A stretch of 64,000 bases of DNA, taken from NCBI GenBank assembly GCA_963666505.2, contig CAXXXL010000001.1, forward strand, positions 124,001 through 188,000. Reading direction: 5' to 3'. This document shows positions 1 through 7,246 of this stretch, piece after piece. This DNA is from JABGQS01 sp963666505 (GTDB lineage Bacteria > Bacillota > Clostridia > Christensenellales > SZUA-584). How positions within the stretch are numbered: position 1 is the first letter of the stretch; each line of letters begins with the position of its first letter. Under the pieces are notes generated by a model. That model was not told the origin of the DNA, did not search any database, and saw only the letters and a program-made list of their open reading frames with translations. Position numbers and translations under genes: made by a program.

Positions 1-433
1 GCTCTTTTTTCTTCAGCCAATATAAATTTACCGCTGGGCTTCCAATAGATATGATATCCGCAATGTAGCTGATTTTAGTGCAATTACTAATTTGCTCCTT
101 TAGAAACGGCAGATACTGCTTTGTTCTTTTGTCAGTCCAAAGCAGAGCCGGACGTATCGAATTACCATCATTATCTAGAAATACGGTCGTGTGCATCTGT
201 CCTGTAACGCCGATGCCTTTTATTTTGCTTCTATCAGATCCCTCAAATATTTCATCCATGCACTTTAATACAGCTCGAAACCAAACGTCTGGTTCAATTT
301 CGCTCCATTCAGCCTGCGGATGCTCTACTTGATATTCAGCGGAAGCTTTTTTTACTACGATTCCCGTTTCATCAGCCAACACCAGCTTCACAGATGACGT
401 CCCAATATCAATTCCGATAAATAACGGTTCCAT
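1..433 (-). CDS. FGGY-family carbohydrate kinase (xylulokinase-like), 5' part only
   Basis: Reading the minus strand from the ATG at 433 gives an open frame that runs off the window edge after 144 codons. The N-terminus has the ATP-binding phosphate-1 motif of FGGY kinases (IGIDIGTSSVKLVLAD) and the xylulokinase-style segment GVTGQMHTTVFLD followed by ALLWTDKR. Known family members phosphorylate a sugar or ketose with ATP; the GQMH motif fits xylulokinase better than glycerol kinase, but the substrate cannot be fixed from this fragment. It lies divergent to a class II aldolase gene, so the pair may act on one imported sugar. A weak GGGGT ribosome site precedes the start. Confidence 0.85.
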   Translation of the reverse strand, partial: MEPLFIGIDIGTSSVKLVLADETGIVVKKASAEYQVEHPQAEWSEIEPDVWFRAVLKCMDEIFEGSDRSKIKGIGVTGQMHTTVFLDNDGNSIRPALLWTDKRTKQYLPFLKEQISNCTKISYIADIISIGSPAVNLYWLKKKE

Positions 434-502
434 TTGATACCCCGTAAAATCTTATTTATTTATGTATATAAGCTGAGAAGAGATTTCTCATGCCCTTTTA
501 TA

Positions 503-531
503 ATTATCACAAATATATCAAGACAAGTCAA
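503..531 (-). promoter_or_regulatory. Predicted sigma-A promoter for the FGGY kinase
   Basis: On the minus strand TTGACT (531-526) is followed after exactly 17 bases by GATAAT (508-503), about 70 bases upstream of the kinase start. Prediction from sequence match only. Confidence 0.5.
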
Positions 532-569
532 TAAAACCTAAATCACAAGTCCTTTTTTTTCGGTCGTTA

Positions 570-599
570 TTGACATTAGTTACAAATTCATAGTACAGT
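570..599 (+). promoter_or_regulatory. Predicted promoter for the class II aldolase
   Basis: TTGACA at 570-575 is a perfect -35 hexamer; the best -10 is TACAGT at 594-599 with an 18-base spacer. It lies 42 bases upstream of the aldolase start and back to back with the kinase promoter. Confidence 0.4.
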
Positions 600-640
600 T
601 ACTAAGGCAGAACGCAGAATACAAAAAGGGGAAATTCAGT

Positions 641-1474
641 TTGGAACTATTAAACGGATTTGATATAATAAAATATGCGAAGAAAAAAGGCTTTATTCTT
701 CCTGCATACAATACAACGAATATGGAAATGACATACGGCATAGTAAGGGGATTATCGCGAGCGAATTTACCCGGTTACGTACAGATAAGCTCATCTAACT
801 TGCGCCTTTCCAATCCAAGAACAATCGCTACCGTAACATTGGATGCCGTTCGGGATGTTGAAACTCCTATCAGCCTGCACCTCGACCATGGAAAATCTTT
901 TGAAGATGTAAAGACGTGCGTAGACGCAGGCTTCACATCTATAATGGTCGACGCATCTCATCTTTCGTATGAAGAGAATATTAGGGAGACCAAAAAAACA
1001 GCTGATTATTGTCACGCCTTTGGGCTGCCGGTAGAAGCGGAGCTCGGAGAACTCAAAGGCAAAGAAGACAACATTGTAAACGAACAGGACAGCAAAACAA
1101 ATCCCGATAAGGTATTAGATTACGTAGAGCGCACCTCCTGCGATATGCTAGCGGTATCGGTTGGCAATGTGCACGGTCTGTGTTTAAGGCCAGAAATAGA
1201 TTTAGAACTTCTTCAGAAAATTCATGACGTATGTCCTGTACCCCTGGTGCTGCACGGCGGCTCAGGCATACCGGTTGAAACTATCAAGCAAGCAAAAAAA
1301 ATGGGTCTCATAAAGATTAACTACGGCTCAGCGCTACGCCATGCTTTTATAAAAACCTTTGGGCAAGCATATGAAAAAAATCATAACGAACACAATATAA
1401 TCAACTTAAGCCTTGAATGCGTTGAAAACGTAAGCAATACGGCGCAGGAAATTGTTGAGATGATAAACAGATAG
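641..1474 (+). CDS. Class II fructose-bisphosphate/tagatose-bisphosphate aldolase family protein
   Basis: The 277-residue protein is a zinc-dependent class II aldolase of the Fba/GatY/KbaY type. Diagnostic segments are HLDHG (about residue 82, catalytic Asp and first zinc His), ASHLSYEEN, EAELGELKGKED, the zinc His in NVHGL, and the phosphate-binding VLHGGSGIP and KINYGS. Class II enzymes cleave ketose bisphosphates to dihydroxyacetone phosphate and an aldehyde. A TTG start at 641 is chosen because AAGGGGAAA lies 8 bases before it. A second family member at 33800-34729 looks like the glycolytic Fba, so this shorter one, next to a divergent sugar kinase, more likely serves a dedicated sugar or sugar-alcohol pathway. 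Substrate is inference. Confidence 0.88.
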   Translation: MELLNGFDIIKYAKKKGFILPAYNTTNMEMTYGIVRGLSRANLPGYVQISSSNLRLSNPRTIATVTLDAVRDVETPISLHLDHGKSFEDVKTCVDAGFTSIMVDASHLSYEENIRETKKTADYCHAFGLPVEAELGELKGKEDNIVNEQDSKTNPDKVLDYVERTSCDMLAVSVGNVHGLCLRPEIDLELLQKIHDVCPVPLVLHGGSGIPVETIKQAKKMGLIKINYGSALRHAFIKTFGQAYEKNHNEHNIINLSLECVENVSNTAQEIVEMINR

Positions 1475-1633
1475 TAAAAAATTACGAAAGATCACTTTAA
1501 ATTTGACTATTTTATGGGGTAAGGTCATTTGACACTGTTCGTTTTCGAGTTTAATTATCACCAGAATAGCCATATTAACCATAGCGCAGCAATTTGAGAA
1601 TTAAGTAGTTTAGGTGTTTATTTGGTGTTTAAA

Positions 1634-1817
1634 GATACAAAAAGATACTAAACGATACACCACGATACTACACGACAGCACCAGCAAAACCGCATGAAAC
1701 TCGACGATATTACACATTATTAAACGATACTAAACACCGGTAGTATCACTCAAAGAGATAATACGAAACGATACATTACTATACTCAATAATTCAAACAA
1801 TACAAAACGCCCGATAC
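1634..1817. repeat. Phased GATAC pentamer repeat region
   Basis: Within the 600-base gap after the aldolase gene GATAC occurs at 1634, 1644, 1654 and 1664, a spacing of exactly 10 bases, then at 1726, 1770 and 1813, with the variant GATAT at 1706 and the reverse complement GTATC at 1744. GGTGTTTA occurs twice just upstream, and its complement TAAACACC is at 1731-1738. No convincing coding frame crosses this stretch. Function unknown; it resembles an iteron or protein-binding array in layout only. Confidence 0.6.
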
Positions 1818-1834
1818 AATGGGCGTTTTTATTA
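1804..1834 (+). terminator. Rho-independent terminator
   Basis: The stem AACGCCC/GGGCGTT with an eight-base loop is followed by TTTATTATT. The nearest plus-strand gene ends 330 bases upstream, so it may end an untranslated transcript from the GATAC region. Confidence 0.7.
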
Positions 1835-2077
1835 TTCTTATTGACATAACTGCAGCTTAAAACCATTTAATACTATTTGATTATGTTTGAAAATCATAAT
1901 CATAAGTGATAAAATTGACATACATAAATTCTTCGCAAAACTTTAGAAGCCCTTAGCGTTACAAAACATTAATTAATGTACTGCTTAATATGCCGTAGCC
2001 CTCTTTGCCAAATCATCCGGTGCCCCTCTCAAAACAAATGGCGATAACAAACGAGCTGGCTGTTAAAGGAGAGATTT

Positions 2078-3424
2078 ATGAGAATATTAAAAAAGATACT
2101 GTTTTTATTAGTCTGCGCTGTTTTTACCAGCCTGATTTTTATCCCCGTTGCTGCGGCTGACGAAGATGACATCGGTGTTATTATACGGACAGACTACGAC
2201 ATCGCCGGTACGAAAGGCGGGCAGGTAAGTCTGGTCGCTCTTATAACAAACGGCCACAGCGAGGATATAACATGGGTCGATTTTACGATAGCGACCCAGA
2301 CGCCGCAGACGAAGCGGTGGGAAGGCACGCTTCCCATATTCGCCTACAGCAGCGGCAACGCATCTGTGGAGATACAGCTCGAACCTGAAGATTTAAATAA
2401 AGACCTTCTTGTGTCGGTCTCAATCAACTTTGATAGTGACGCCAACCCCGACAAAGTCGTTTTCTCATCTGTGCGGGTGGACAGAGTCTCGGATCTGGTC
2501 AGTATAACTGCATCGCCCGAGCCCGGGGATTACGAAACAGGCGATACCCTCACCGTAGAATATGAAATGAAAAACGAGATCGAATACCGGCTGACCGACG
2601 TAACATTTCAGTCGTTCCTGCTGGGCAATGAAGACCAGCACCTGGTCGACTCAAGCGTATCGACAGCCCCAAATCTGTTATCAGGTGAATCAATACACAC
2701 GTCAACTACGTATACACTGGCTGCTTCGGACGTAGGCAATGTCACAGGCGCCTACGAAGCGCAGTATACTTTCCTCGGCGAAACGTACAGGCAAGTAAGC
2801 TTCGCCTACTCCTATACCGTCTACGAAGCCGTCAATCCGGATTTCACAACGATGCTGAGCACTCCGCTGACCACGGCAGACAAAGACACTCTGACGGATT
2901 TCAATATAGAGATACGCAACACAGGCAACCGTGGGTTTGGCTCGTTCTACGTTGAGGACACGGACGGCGCTTTGGTTGCGGAAGCAGGCTCGGTCGGGCC
3001 GGGCGGCACCATAAATATACCGGTATCGTTCCTTTTCAGCGACTACGGCGAATGGGATGTGCGATACGTAGTAACGGGCGATTACGACATGGGCGAACAT
3101 ACAGAGAGCACCAACACGGTCCACATCGTCTGCGAAGCTCCGGCTGCATCACCGTCCGCTTTGCCTTCTGAAGAACCTTCTGCAGATGTCTCAACGGCAG
3201 AGCCGGAAGAATCTGATGCGGTGCAAACGCCCGAAGAAAATTTGATACAGGATATAGCAGACACAGATGGCTCAATGCAGGCAGAGGAAGAGAAAGGCAA
3301 TCTTGTTCTGTATATAATAATAGGCGTGCTCGGCCTGATAGTGCTGGCAGGCGCAGTAATTATCCCCATAGTGCTGTCAAAGAATAAGAAAAAGCCAAAG
3401 ACAGGCCGGCAAGACAATCTGTAA
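2078..3424 (+). CDS. Secreted, membrane-anchored surface protein
   Basis: The 448-residue protein starts with a signal peptide (positive MRILKK, hydrophobic core to about residue 25, cleavage near VAAADE). The body, about residues 30-350, is beta-rich with repeated Ig-like/CARDB-like patterns (for example DTLTVEYEMKNE and NIEIRNTGNRGFG). A Pro/Ser/Glu-rich linker follows at about 355-400, then one membrane helix (LYIIIGVLGLIVLAGAVIIP) and a basic tail. The topology is an exported domain held at the membrane by its C-terminus. AAAGGAGAG lies just before the ATG. No enzyme motif is visible; it may be an adhesion or structural protein. Confidence 0.85.
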   Translation: MRILKKILFLLVCAVFTSLIFIPVAAADEDDIGVIIRTDYDIAGTKGGQVSLVALITNGHSEDITWVDFTIATQTPQTKRWEGTLPIFAYSSGNASVEIQLEPEDLNKDLLVSVSINFDSDANPDKVVFSSVRVDRVSDLVSITASPEPGDYETGDTLTVEYEMKNEIEYRLTDVTFQSFLLGNEDQHLVDSSVSTAPNLLSGESIHTSTTYTLAASDVGNVTGAYEAQYTFLGETYRQVSFAYSYTVYEAVNPDFTTMLSTPLTTADKDTLTDFNIEIRNTGNRGFGSFYVEDTDGALVAEAGSVGPGGTINIPVSFLFSDYGEWDVRYVVTGDYDMGEHTESTNTVHIVCEAPAASPSALPSEEPSADVSTAEPEESDAVQTPEENLIQDIADTDGSMQAEEEKGNLVLYIIIGVLGLIVLAGAVIIPIVLSKNKKKPKTGRQDNL

Positions 3425-3430
3425 AATAAA

Positions 3431-3456
3431 AATGACACCGTCAAGGTGTCATTTTT
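3431..3456. terminator. Bidirectional terminator
   Basis: AATGACACC and its complement GGTGTCATT flank a four-base loop, with T-runs on both strands. It serves the plus-strand surface protein gene and the minus-strand small membrane protein gene. Confidence 0.85.
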
Positions 3457-3474
3457 TCAAAGCTTCGTTTTTGT

Positions 3475-3636
3475 CTATACTTTTTTCAAAAGAACTCCGA
3501 TAAGCAGCACTGCGAATCCTATAAGCGCCCACCATACCGCACTGATAAGGAATCCGAAGCCTGCTACTGTCATCAAAAACGCCAGCGCCGCAAGTATGAC
3601 GCCTACCCAGAAAAATATGCTTTTTGTTGCTTTCAT
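3475..3636 (-). CDS. Small two-helix membrane protein (53 aa)
   Basis: A 54-codon frame runs from the ATG at 3636 to TAG at 3475. GGAGG is placed 8 bases upstream of the ATG (3645-3649), which supports real translation. The protein is almost all hydrophobic, with two predicted membrane helices (about residues 8-25 and 29-49) bracketed by lysines (MKATKS at the start, KKV at the end). It faces the surface protein gene and shares its terminator. No family recognised. Confidence 0.7.
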   Translation of the reverse strand: MKATKSIFFWVGVILAALAFLMTVAGFGFLISAVWWALIGFAVLLIGVLLKKV

Positions 3637-3813
3637 CGTTACTGCCTCCTTAATAATATAATTTATGATTATTCCATATAAATATTATAAACTATAAGCC
3701 CCGGCGTCTCCTATTAAATATCTATTATATTTTGGTTACTTTGTGCTTTACAACAAGCACCAGAAATAAAACAAATCCGAGCACACTTCAAAGCATTCTG
3801 TAAAACAAAATTG

Positions 3814-3822
3814 TGGTATAAT
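3814..3822 (+). promoter_or_regulatory. Extended -10 promoter for the lipoprotein gene
   Basis: TGGTATAAT gives a perfect -10 hexamer with the TGn extension, 30 bases upstream of the ATG at 3852. No good -35 is seen, as is usual for extended -10 promoters. Confidence 0.6.
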
Positions 3823-3851
3823 AGTAAAAAAGAACTTTAAGGGGCGTAGTT

Positions 3852-4412
3852 ATGAGCAAACGGATAATATTTATATTTGTCAGTCTTTTGCTTGCATTGT
3901 TTTTTGCTTCATGTACAAATAACGCTGCTGACATAAGCAGCCAAAGCGAAGCAGACAGCACACTCACGGAGGAGCAGCCTTCTGTTGTGATCGAGCCCGA
4001 GCAGCTCATAAGCAAACAGCAGGCGCAAGAGCTTTTGGGTGCGCCGGTTGACGACGGCGAAAAGACACAGATGGAGTCGTCTGGTCAAAAGACCGTCTAT
4101 TTCGATGTGCAGGAAGGCGATGGTTTCCTGCAGATATCGCTGTCTCAATCGGCTTTAATGCCGCAGGGCAGCACGATAACGCCGGAAGAGGTCTATCAGG
4201 GTGCAAAAGCCAGGCTTGATGATACGAGCGATGTAGATATAAGCGACATAGGAGATGAGTGCTTCACGGGCACTCCCGGTTTGCACATAGTATCGGACGG
4301 TTACTATATCGTAATCGCCGCAGGCAATTCCGATGATCCGGCAGTTCAGGAAGTGTTGAAAAAAGCGGGTGAGCTGGCAGTCAGAAATCTAAAAGCGATC
4401 ATATCAGGCTGA
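3852..4412 (+). CDS. Predicted lipoprotein
   Basis: The 186-residue protein has a type II signal peptide: MSKR, a hydrophobic run, then FFASC as lipobox with the modified cysteine at about residue 21. An acidic, Ser/Thr-rich linker follows, then a compact alpha/beta domain from about residue 55 to the end (including ELLGAPVDD and SDGYYIVIAAGN). No catalytic motif is visible. It is read from its own extended -10 promoter and is followed after 37 bases by ppa, so both may be on one transcript. Confidence 0.75.
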   Translation: MSKRIIFIFVSLLLALFFASCTNNAADISSQSEADSTLTEEQPSVVIEPEQLISKQQAQELLGAPVDDGEKTQMESSGQKTVYFDVQEGDGFLQISLSQSALMPQGSTITPEEVYQGAKARLDDTSDVDISDIGDECFTGTPGLHIVSDGYYIVIAAGNSDDPAVQEVLKKAGELAVRNLKAIISG

Positions 4413-4449
4413 GCTTGCGCCGCACCTAAATAAACATCAGGAGAATATT

Positions 4450-4950
4450 ATGGATAATAACGATCTGGTTTACGAAGTGCTAATAGAGATACCCAAAGGA
4501 AGCAGAAATAAATACGAATACGACGAAGAGAGAAAAATGCTGAGGTTCGATCGCATGCTTTTTTCATCCGTCCACTATCCAAGCGACTACGGCTTCATAC
4601 CGAATACTCTTGGGGAGGATGGAGACCCTCTTGATGTTCTGGTTCTGGTGAACGAGCCGACTTTCCCCGGCTGCCTGATTGATGCCCGTCCGGTAGGGCT
4701 GTTTGTTATGTACGATGAAAAAGGAAGGGACGACAAGGTGCTGTGCGTTCCGGTGTCCGACCCTTTGTGGAATCATATCTATTCGCTGGAACAAGTTCCG
4801 CCGCACCTGCTTGACGAGATAGAGCACTTCTTCAGGATATATAAAGACTTAGAGCAAAAGAAAGTAAGAGTTGAGGGCTGGAAGAGCCTTGAAGATGCAA
4901 TAAAAGTCATCGGTCAGGCACGCTTAAGGTTTACGGCTTCGAAAGCCTGA
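4450..4950 (+). CDS. ppa: Inorganic pyrophosphatase, family I
   Basis: The 166-residue protein matches soluble family I pyrophosphatases, which hydrolyse PPi to two phosphates and so drive biosynthetic reactions forward. The signature DGDPLDVLV is at residues 57-65 and supplies the metal-binding aspartates; IPKGSRNKYEYD (substrate-binding Lys and Glu) and HYPSDYGFIPNT lie before it. Length is normal for bacterial enzymes. An AGGAGAA ribosome site precedes the ATG, and a strong terminator follows directly. Confidence 0.95.
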   Translation: MDNNDLVYEVLIEIPKGSRNKYEYDEERKMLRFDRMLFSSVHYPSDYGFIPNTLGEDGDPLDVLVLVNEPTFPGCLIDARPVGLFVMYDEKGRDDKVLCVPVSDPLWNHIYSLEQVPPHLLDEIEHFFRIYKDLEQKKVRVEGWKSLEDAIKVIGQARLRFTASKA

Positions 4951-4964
4951 AAACACAAAACAGA

Positions 4965-5005
4965 AAAAAGCCCTCTGCTGCCGTTAAGAGCAGCCGGGGG
5001 CTTTT
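4965..5005. terminator. Terminator after ppa, probably bidirectional
   Basis: AAAAGCCC-TCTGCTG pairs with AGCAGC-GGGGGCTTTT around a short loop; an A-run and a T-run flank the stem. It sits between the convergent ppa and rubrerythrin genes. Confidence 0.85.
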
Positions 5006-5041
5006 AAGTTATCCTCAGGTCGCGACGAAAACCATTCTTTT

Positions 5042-6037
5042 TTAGTACTTGATGAATTTATCTCCAGGAGCGCCGCATATCCTGCACTTGTCCGGCCTTG
5101 CTTTTTCAATATTGCCGCAAACGGGGCAGAGGTAATAGAACACTTCCTGTGTCTCGTCGAGGTTATCAAGCGCCTCCTGATACAGTCTTGCGTGCACTTC
5201 TTCGGCCTGCATGGCAAATTTGAAAGACATTACAGCGGCTTTGTTGCCTTCTTCTTCCGCAGTCTTTACGAAATCCGGGTACATGTCCTTATACTCGTGC
5301 GTCTCGCCTGCAACTGCGTCCTTTAAGTTTTCGGGTGTCGTCCCAACTTTACCCGCAACTTCAAAGTGCTTGAGCGCATGTATGGTCTCTGCGTCAGAAG
5401 CAGCCTTGAAAAGCTTAGCGGCGTTTTTCTTTCCGTCCTTCTCGGCTTTCTTGGAATACGACAGATACTTTCTGTTCGCCTGAGATTCGCCTGCAAAGGC
5501 TTCCATTAAATTTTCACTTGTCTTGCCCATTTTTCTATTCTCCTTTTTATCGTTATAGAGTATTTCCAGCAGCCGCTTGACTTCCGCCGTGGGAAAGCCT
5601 TTCGGCTGTTGTTGATTAAGCATAGACTCCAGCAGAGCTTTTGAGTTTTCACTCTGCGGCAGCATATATCCAGCTTCACGAAGCAGGTCTTCAGCCATAA
5701 GCCGGTTAGATTGGCTGATTGCCTGTGCAAGCTGTTTCTCTATCGGGCCTTTCGAATCGGCAGCAATTTGAGAAGTAATCTGCTCCTGCTGCATTTTGCT
5801 TTCAGCAAGAGTGCGAAGAGCTGACATAACGGCTGGCAGCTTCTCTTGCTGCGGGGGGAACTCTTCCGGCACCAATGATATAGCATGAGACGGGCAGGCG
5901 TCAACGCACAGTCTGCATCCGCTTATGCATGTTGCCGCATCTATCTGACCGTTTTCGGTATCCGTAGCACCGGTGGGGCATACGTAGATACAAAGGCAGT
6001 CCTTTGTGCATAGTCTAATATTTCTTACAGCATGCAT
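5042..6037 (-). CDS. Ferredoxin-like protein fused in frame to rubrerythrin
   Basis: The 331-residue frame joins two proteins. Residues 1-60 carry two [4Fe-4S] clusters (CTKDCLCIYVCPTGA and CISGCRLCVDACPSHA), followed by a helical region to about residue 165. From residue 170 there is a complete rubrerythrin: a diiron four-helix bundle with ExxH-type ligands (AGESQANRKY, DAETIHALKH, AGETHEYKDMYP, QAEEVHARLY) and a C-terminal rubredoxin-type iron site (CPVCG ... CRICGAP). Rubrerythrins reduce hydrogen peroxide in anaerobes, so the N-terminal part could feed electrons. An internal Shine-Dalgarno and ATG (5528-5545) mark where a stand-alone rubrerythrin would start. The start ATG abuts the TAA of the upstream rubredoxin-type gene, which implies translational coupling. 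Confidence 0.88.
   Translation of the reverse strand: MHAVRNIRLCTKDCLCIYVCPTGATDTENGQIDAATCISGCRLCVDACPSHAISLVPEEFPPQQEKLPAVMSALRTLAESKMQQEQITSQIAADSKGPIEKQLAQAISQSNRLMAEDLLREAGYMLPQSENSKALLESMLNQQQPKGFPTAEVKRLLEILYNDKKENRKMGKTSENLMEAFAGESQANRKYLSYSKKAEKDGKKNAAKLFKAASDAETIHALKHFEVAGKVGTTPENLKDAVAGETHEYKDMYPDFVKTAEEEGNKAAVMSFKFAMQAEEVHARLYQEALDNLDETQEVFYYLCPVCGNIEKARPDKCRICGAPGDKFIKY
5528..5545 (-). promoter_or_regulatory. Internal ribosome binding site and start codon for rubrerythrin
   Basis: On the minus strand AAGGAGA (5545-5539) is followed after 8 bases by an ATG (5530-5528), in frame inside the fusion gene, exactly where canonical rubrerythrin begins (MGKTSENLMEA). Starting here gives a protein of 162 residues ending at 5042, a common rubrerythrin length. 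Confidence 0.7.
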
Positions 6038-6706
6038 TTAAATTGCCTCCCTTCCTATTTTCCGGATTTTCATCTTTGGTACTTTACAGACCGGGCAAAC
6101 CTCCGGCGGCTCTTCTCCTATGTATACAAATCCGCATATCTCGCAGACATGTATATTGGTGTCTTTGAGCAATGCATCTTTTTGTTTTTCATATCTTGAA
6201 AGTGCCGAAGAGACGATTTTTGTAACCTTCTCTCCCCAGACGAGTGCACGCATTGCACCCCTGTCAGCGGCCTCGTTTGCAACGGCATTTGCATCTGCGT
6301 AGCCGGAGTCTAGGTCTTGCTTGACTAGTTTTGCAAGTCCGGTGAAGCTTTTTATTTCCGGAGTTTTGCTTATGATTTGGTAATATTGCGCCAGCTTAGC
6401 GAAGCACTCTGCCGCTTCCGGTTTATACTGTTTTTCGCACCCCTTTGCCAGGTTAGAACAAACAGCGCTTATCATGCCTGCGCTCAGTTCCCCAAGATCC
6501 ACATCGTTGTCAATAACAGTACCTATTTCCTCATTCTGTGATGCCTTTTTTTGTTCTTCAAAATCATCCTTTACTGCTCCGCACATCGGGCACATCCAAT
6601 CTTCAGGCAAATCGATCCACTTTGTTCCCGGAGCGATTCCTTCTTCAGGTATGCCGGCTGTTTCGTCATAGACATATCCGCAAACCGGGCATATGTATTT
6701 TTTCAT
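6038..6706 (-). CDS. Rubredoxin-domain protein with C-terminal iron/zinc ribbon
   Basis: The 222-residue protein starts with a complete rubredoxin domain (CPVCGYVYDE at about 6-15 and CPMCGAVKDDF at about 39-49; the four cysteines bind one iron). A helical domain of about 130 residues follows, and the C-terminus has a second rubredoxin-like knuckle (CEICGFVYIGEEPPEVCPVC). The arrangement recalls rubrerythrin-type electron carriers, but I do not see a full set of diiron ligands in the middle domain. It is the first gene of a pair with the ferredoxin-rubrerythrin fusion, and its stop TAA touches the next ATG. Role in peroxide or oxygen detoxification is inferred from domains and neighbours. Confidence 0.8.
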   Translation of the reverse strand: MKKYICPVCGYVYDETAGIPEEGIAPGTKWIDLPEDWMCPMCGAVKDDFEEQKKASQNEEIGTVIDNDVDLGELSAGMISAVCSNLAKGCEKQYKPEAAECFAKLAQYYQIISKTPEIKSFTGLAKLVKQDLDSGYADANAVANEAADRGAMRALVWGEKVTKIVSSALSRYEKQKDALLKDTNIHVCEICGFVYIGEEPPEVCPVCKVPKMKIRKIGREAI

Positions 6707-6750
6707 TTTTCACCCTCCTTATATAATGTATAAGTTGTTTTGTATATTTT

Positions 6751-7170
6751 TCAAGTTTCTCTTGCTTCACTGGGTTTATTAAATTTCTTAAGCTCTGCTT
6801 TTTCAACAGTCTTCAATGTTAATATGTGAATGCTGACTGCGATACCGACAATTAATAGCAGCGCTCTTATATACCAACTGCTGATAAGTACCATAGAGAT
6901 GATGAGCCCGCTCCATAAAAATATTTCAGCGAATATCTTGGTGCTTTTCAAGACAGCTTTATATGTAATGTAGTTATAGATGTATGTGCCGAATACTCTG
7001 TGTTGCAAAAGCCATTCGTAAAGCTTTTTTGAGCTGCGCAGATAAAAGAAAACAGCAAGGAGCAAAAAAGGCGTGGTGGGCATTACAGGAATGAATATCC
7101 CGACGACACCCAGCGCTACGCAAAGGCTCCCCAATGTTATGAAGATATATTTCTTAGCGGTTTTTAACAT
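6751..7170 (-). CDS. DUF454 (YbaN-like) inner membrane protein
   Basis: The 139-residue protein has the DUF454 hallmark near the start (GLVGIFIPVMPTTPFLLLA type, here GVVGIFIPVMPTTPFLLLAV) and further hydrophobic segments at about 75-110, with a charged C-terminus. The family is widespread and of unknown function. It lies between the rubredoxin gene pair and katG on the same strand. The start has only a weak ribosome site. Confidence 0.85.
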   Translation of the reverse strand: MLKTAKKYIFITLGSLCVALGVVGIFIPVMPTTPFLLLAVFFYLRSSKKLYEWLLQHRVFGTYIYNYITYKAVLKSTKIFAEIFLWSGLIISMVLISSWYIRALLLIVGIAVSIHILTLKTVEKAELKKFNKPSEARET

Positions 7171-7193
7171 CTAAAGTTTAGCTTTCCGGCTGA

Positions 7194-7225
7194 CAGGGTA
7201 AAAGAGTAAAAGCTCTTTTACCCTG
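7194..7225 (-). terminator. Terminator-like hairpin after katG
   Basis: CAGGGTAAAAGAG and its exact complement CTCTTTTACCCTG (13 base pairs) flank a six-base loop just past the katG stop. The T-run lies inside the stem, so it may act as a terminator or mRNA stabiliser. Confidence 0.6.
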
Positions 7226-7246
7226 ATGCCATGTTTATACTATGAT

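Noticed and set aside
3446..3661. Plus-strand frame of 71 codons
   Set aside because: It is antisense to the small membrane protein at 3475-3636, which has a proper ribosome site, and it begins within the terminator.
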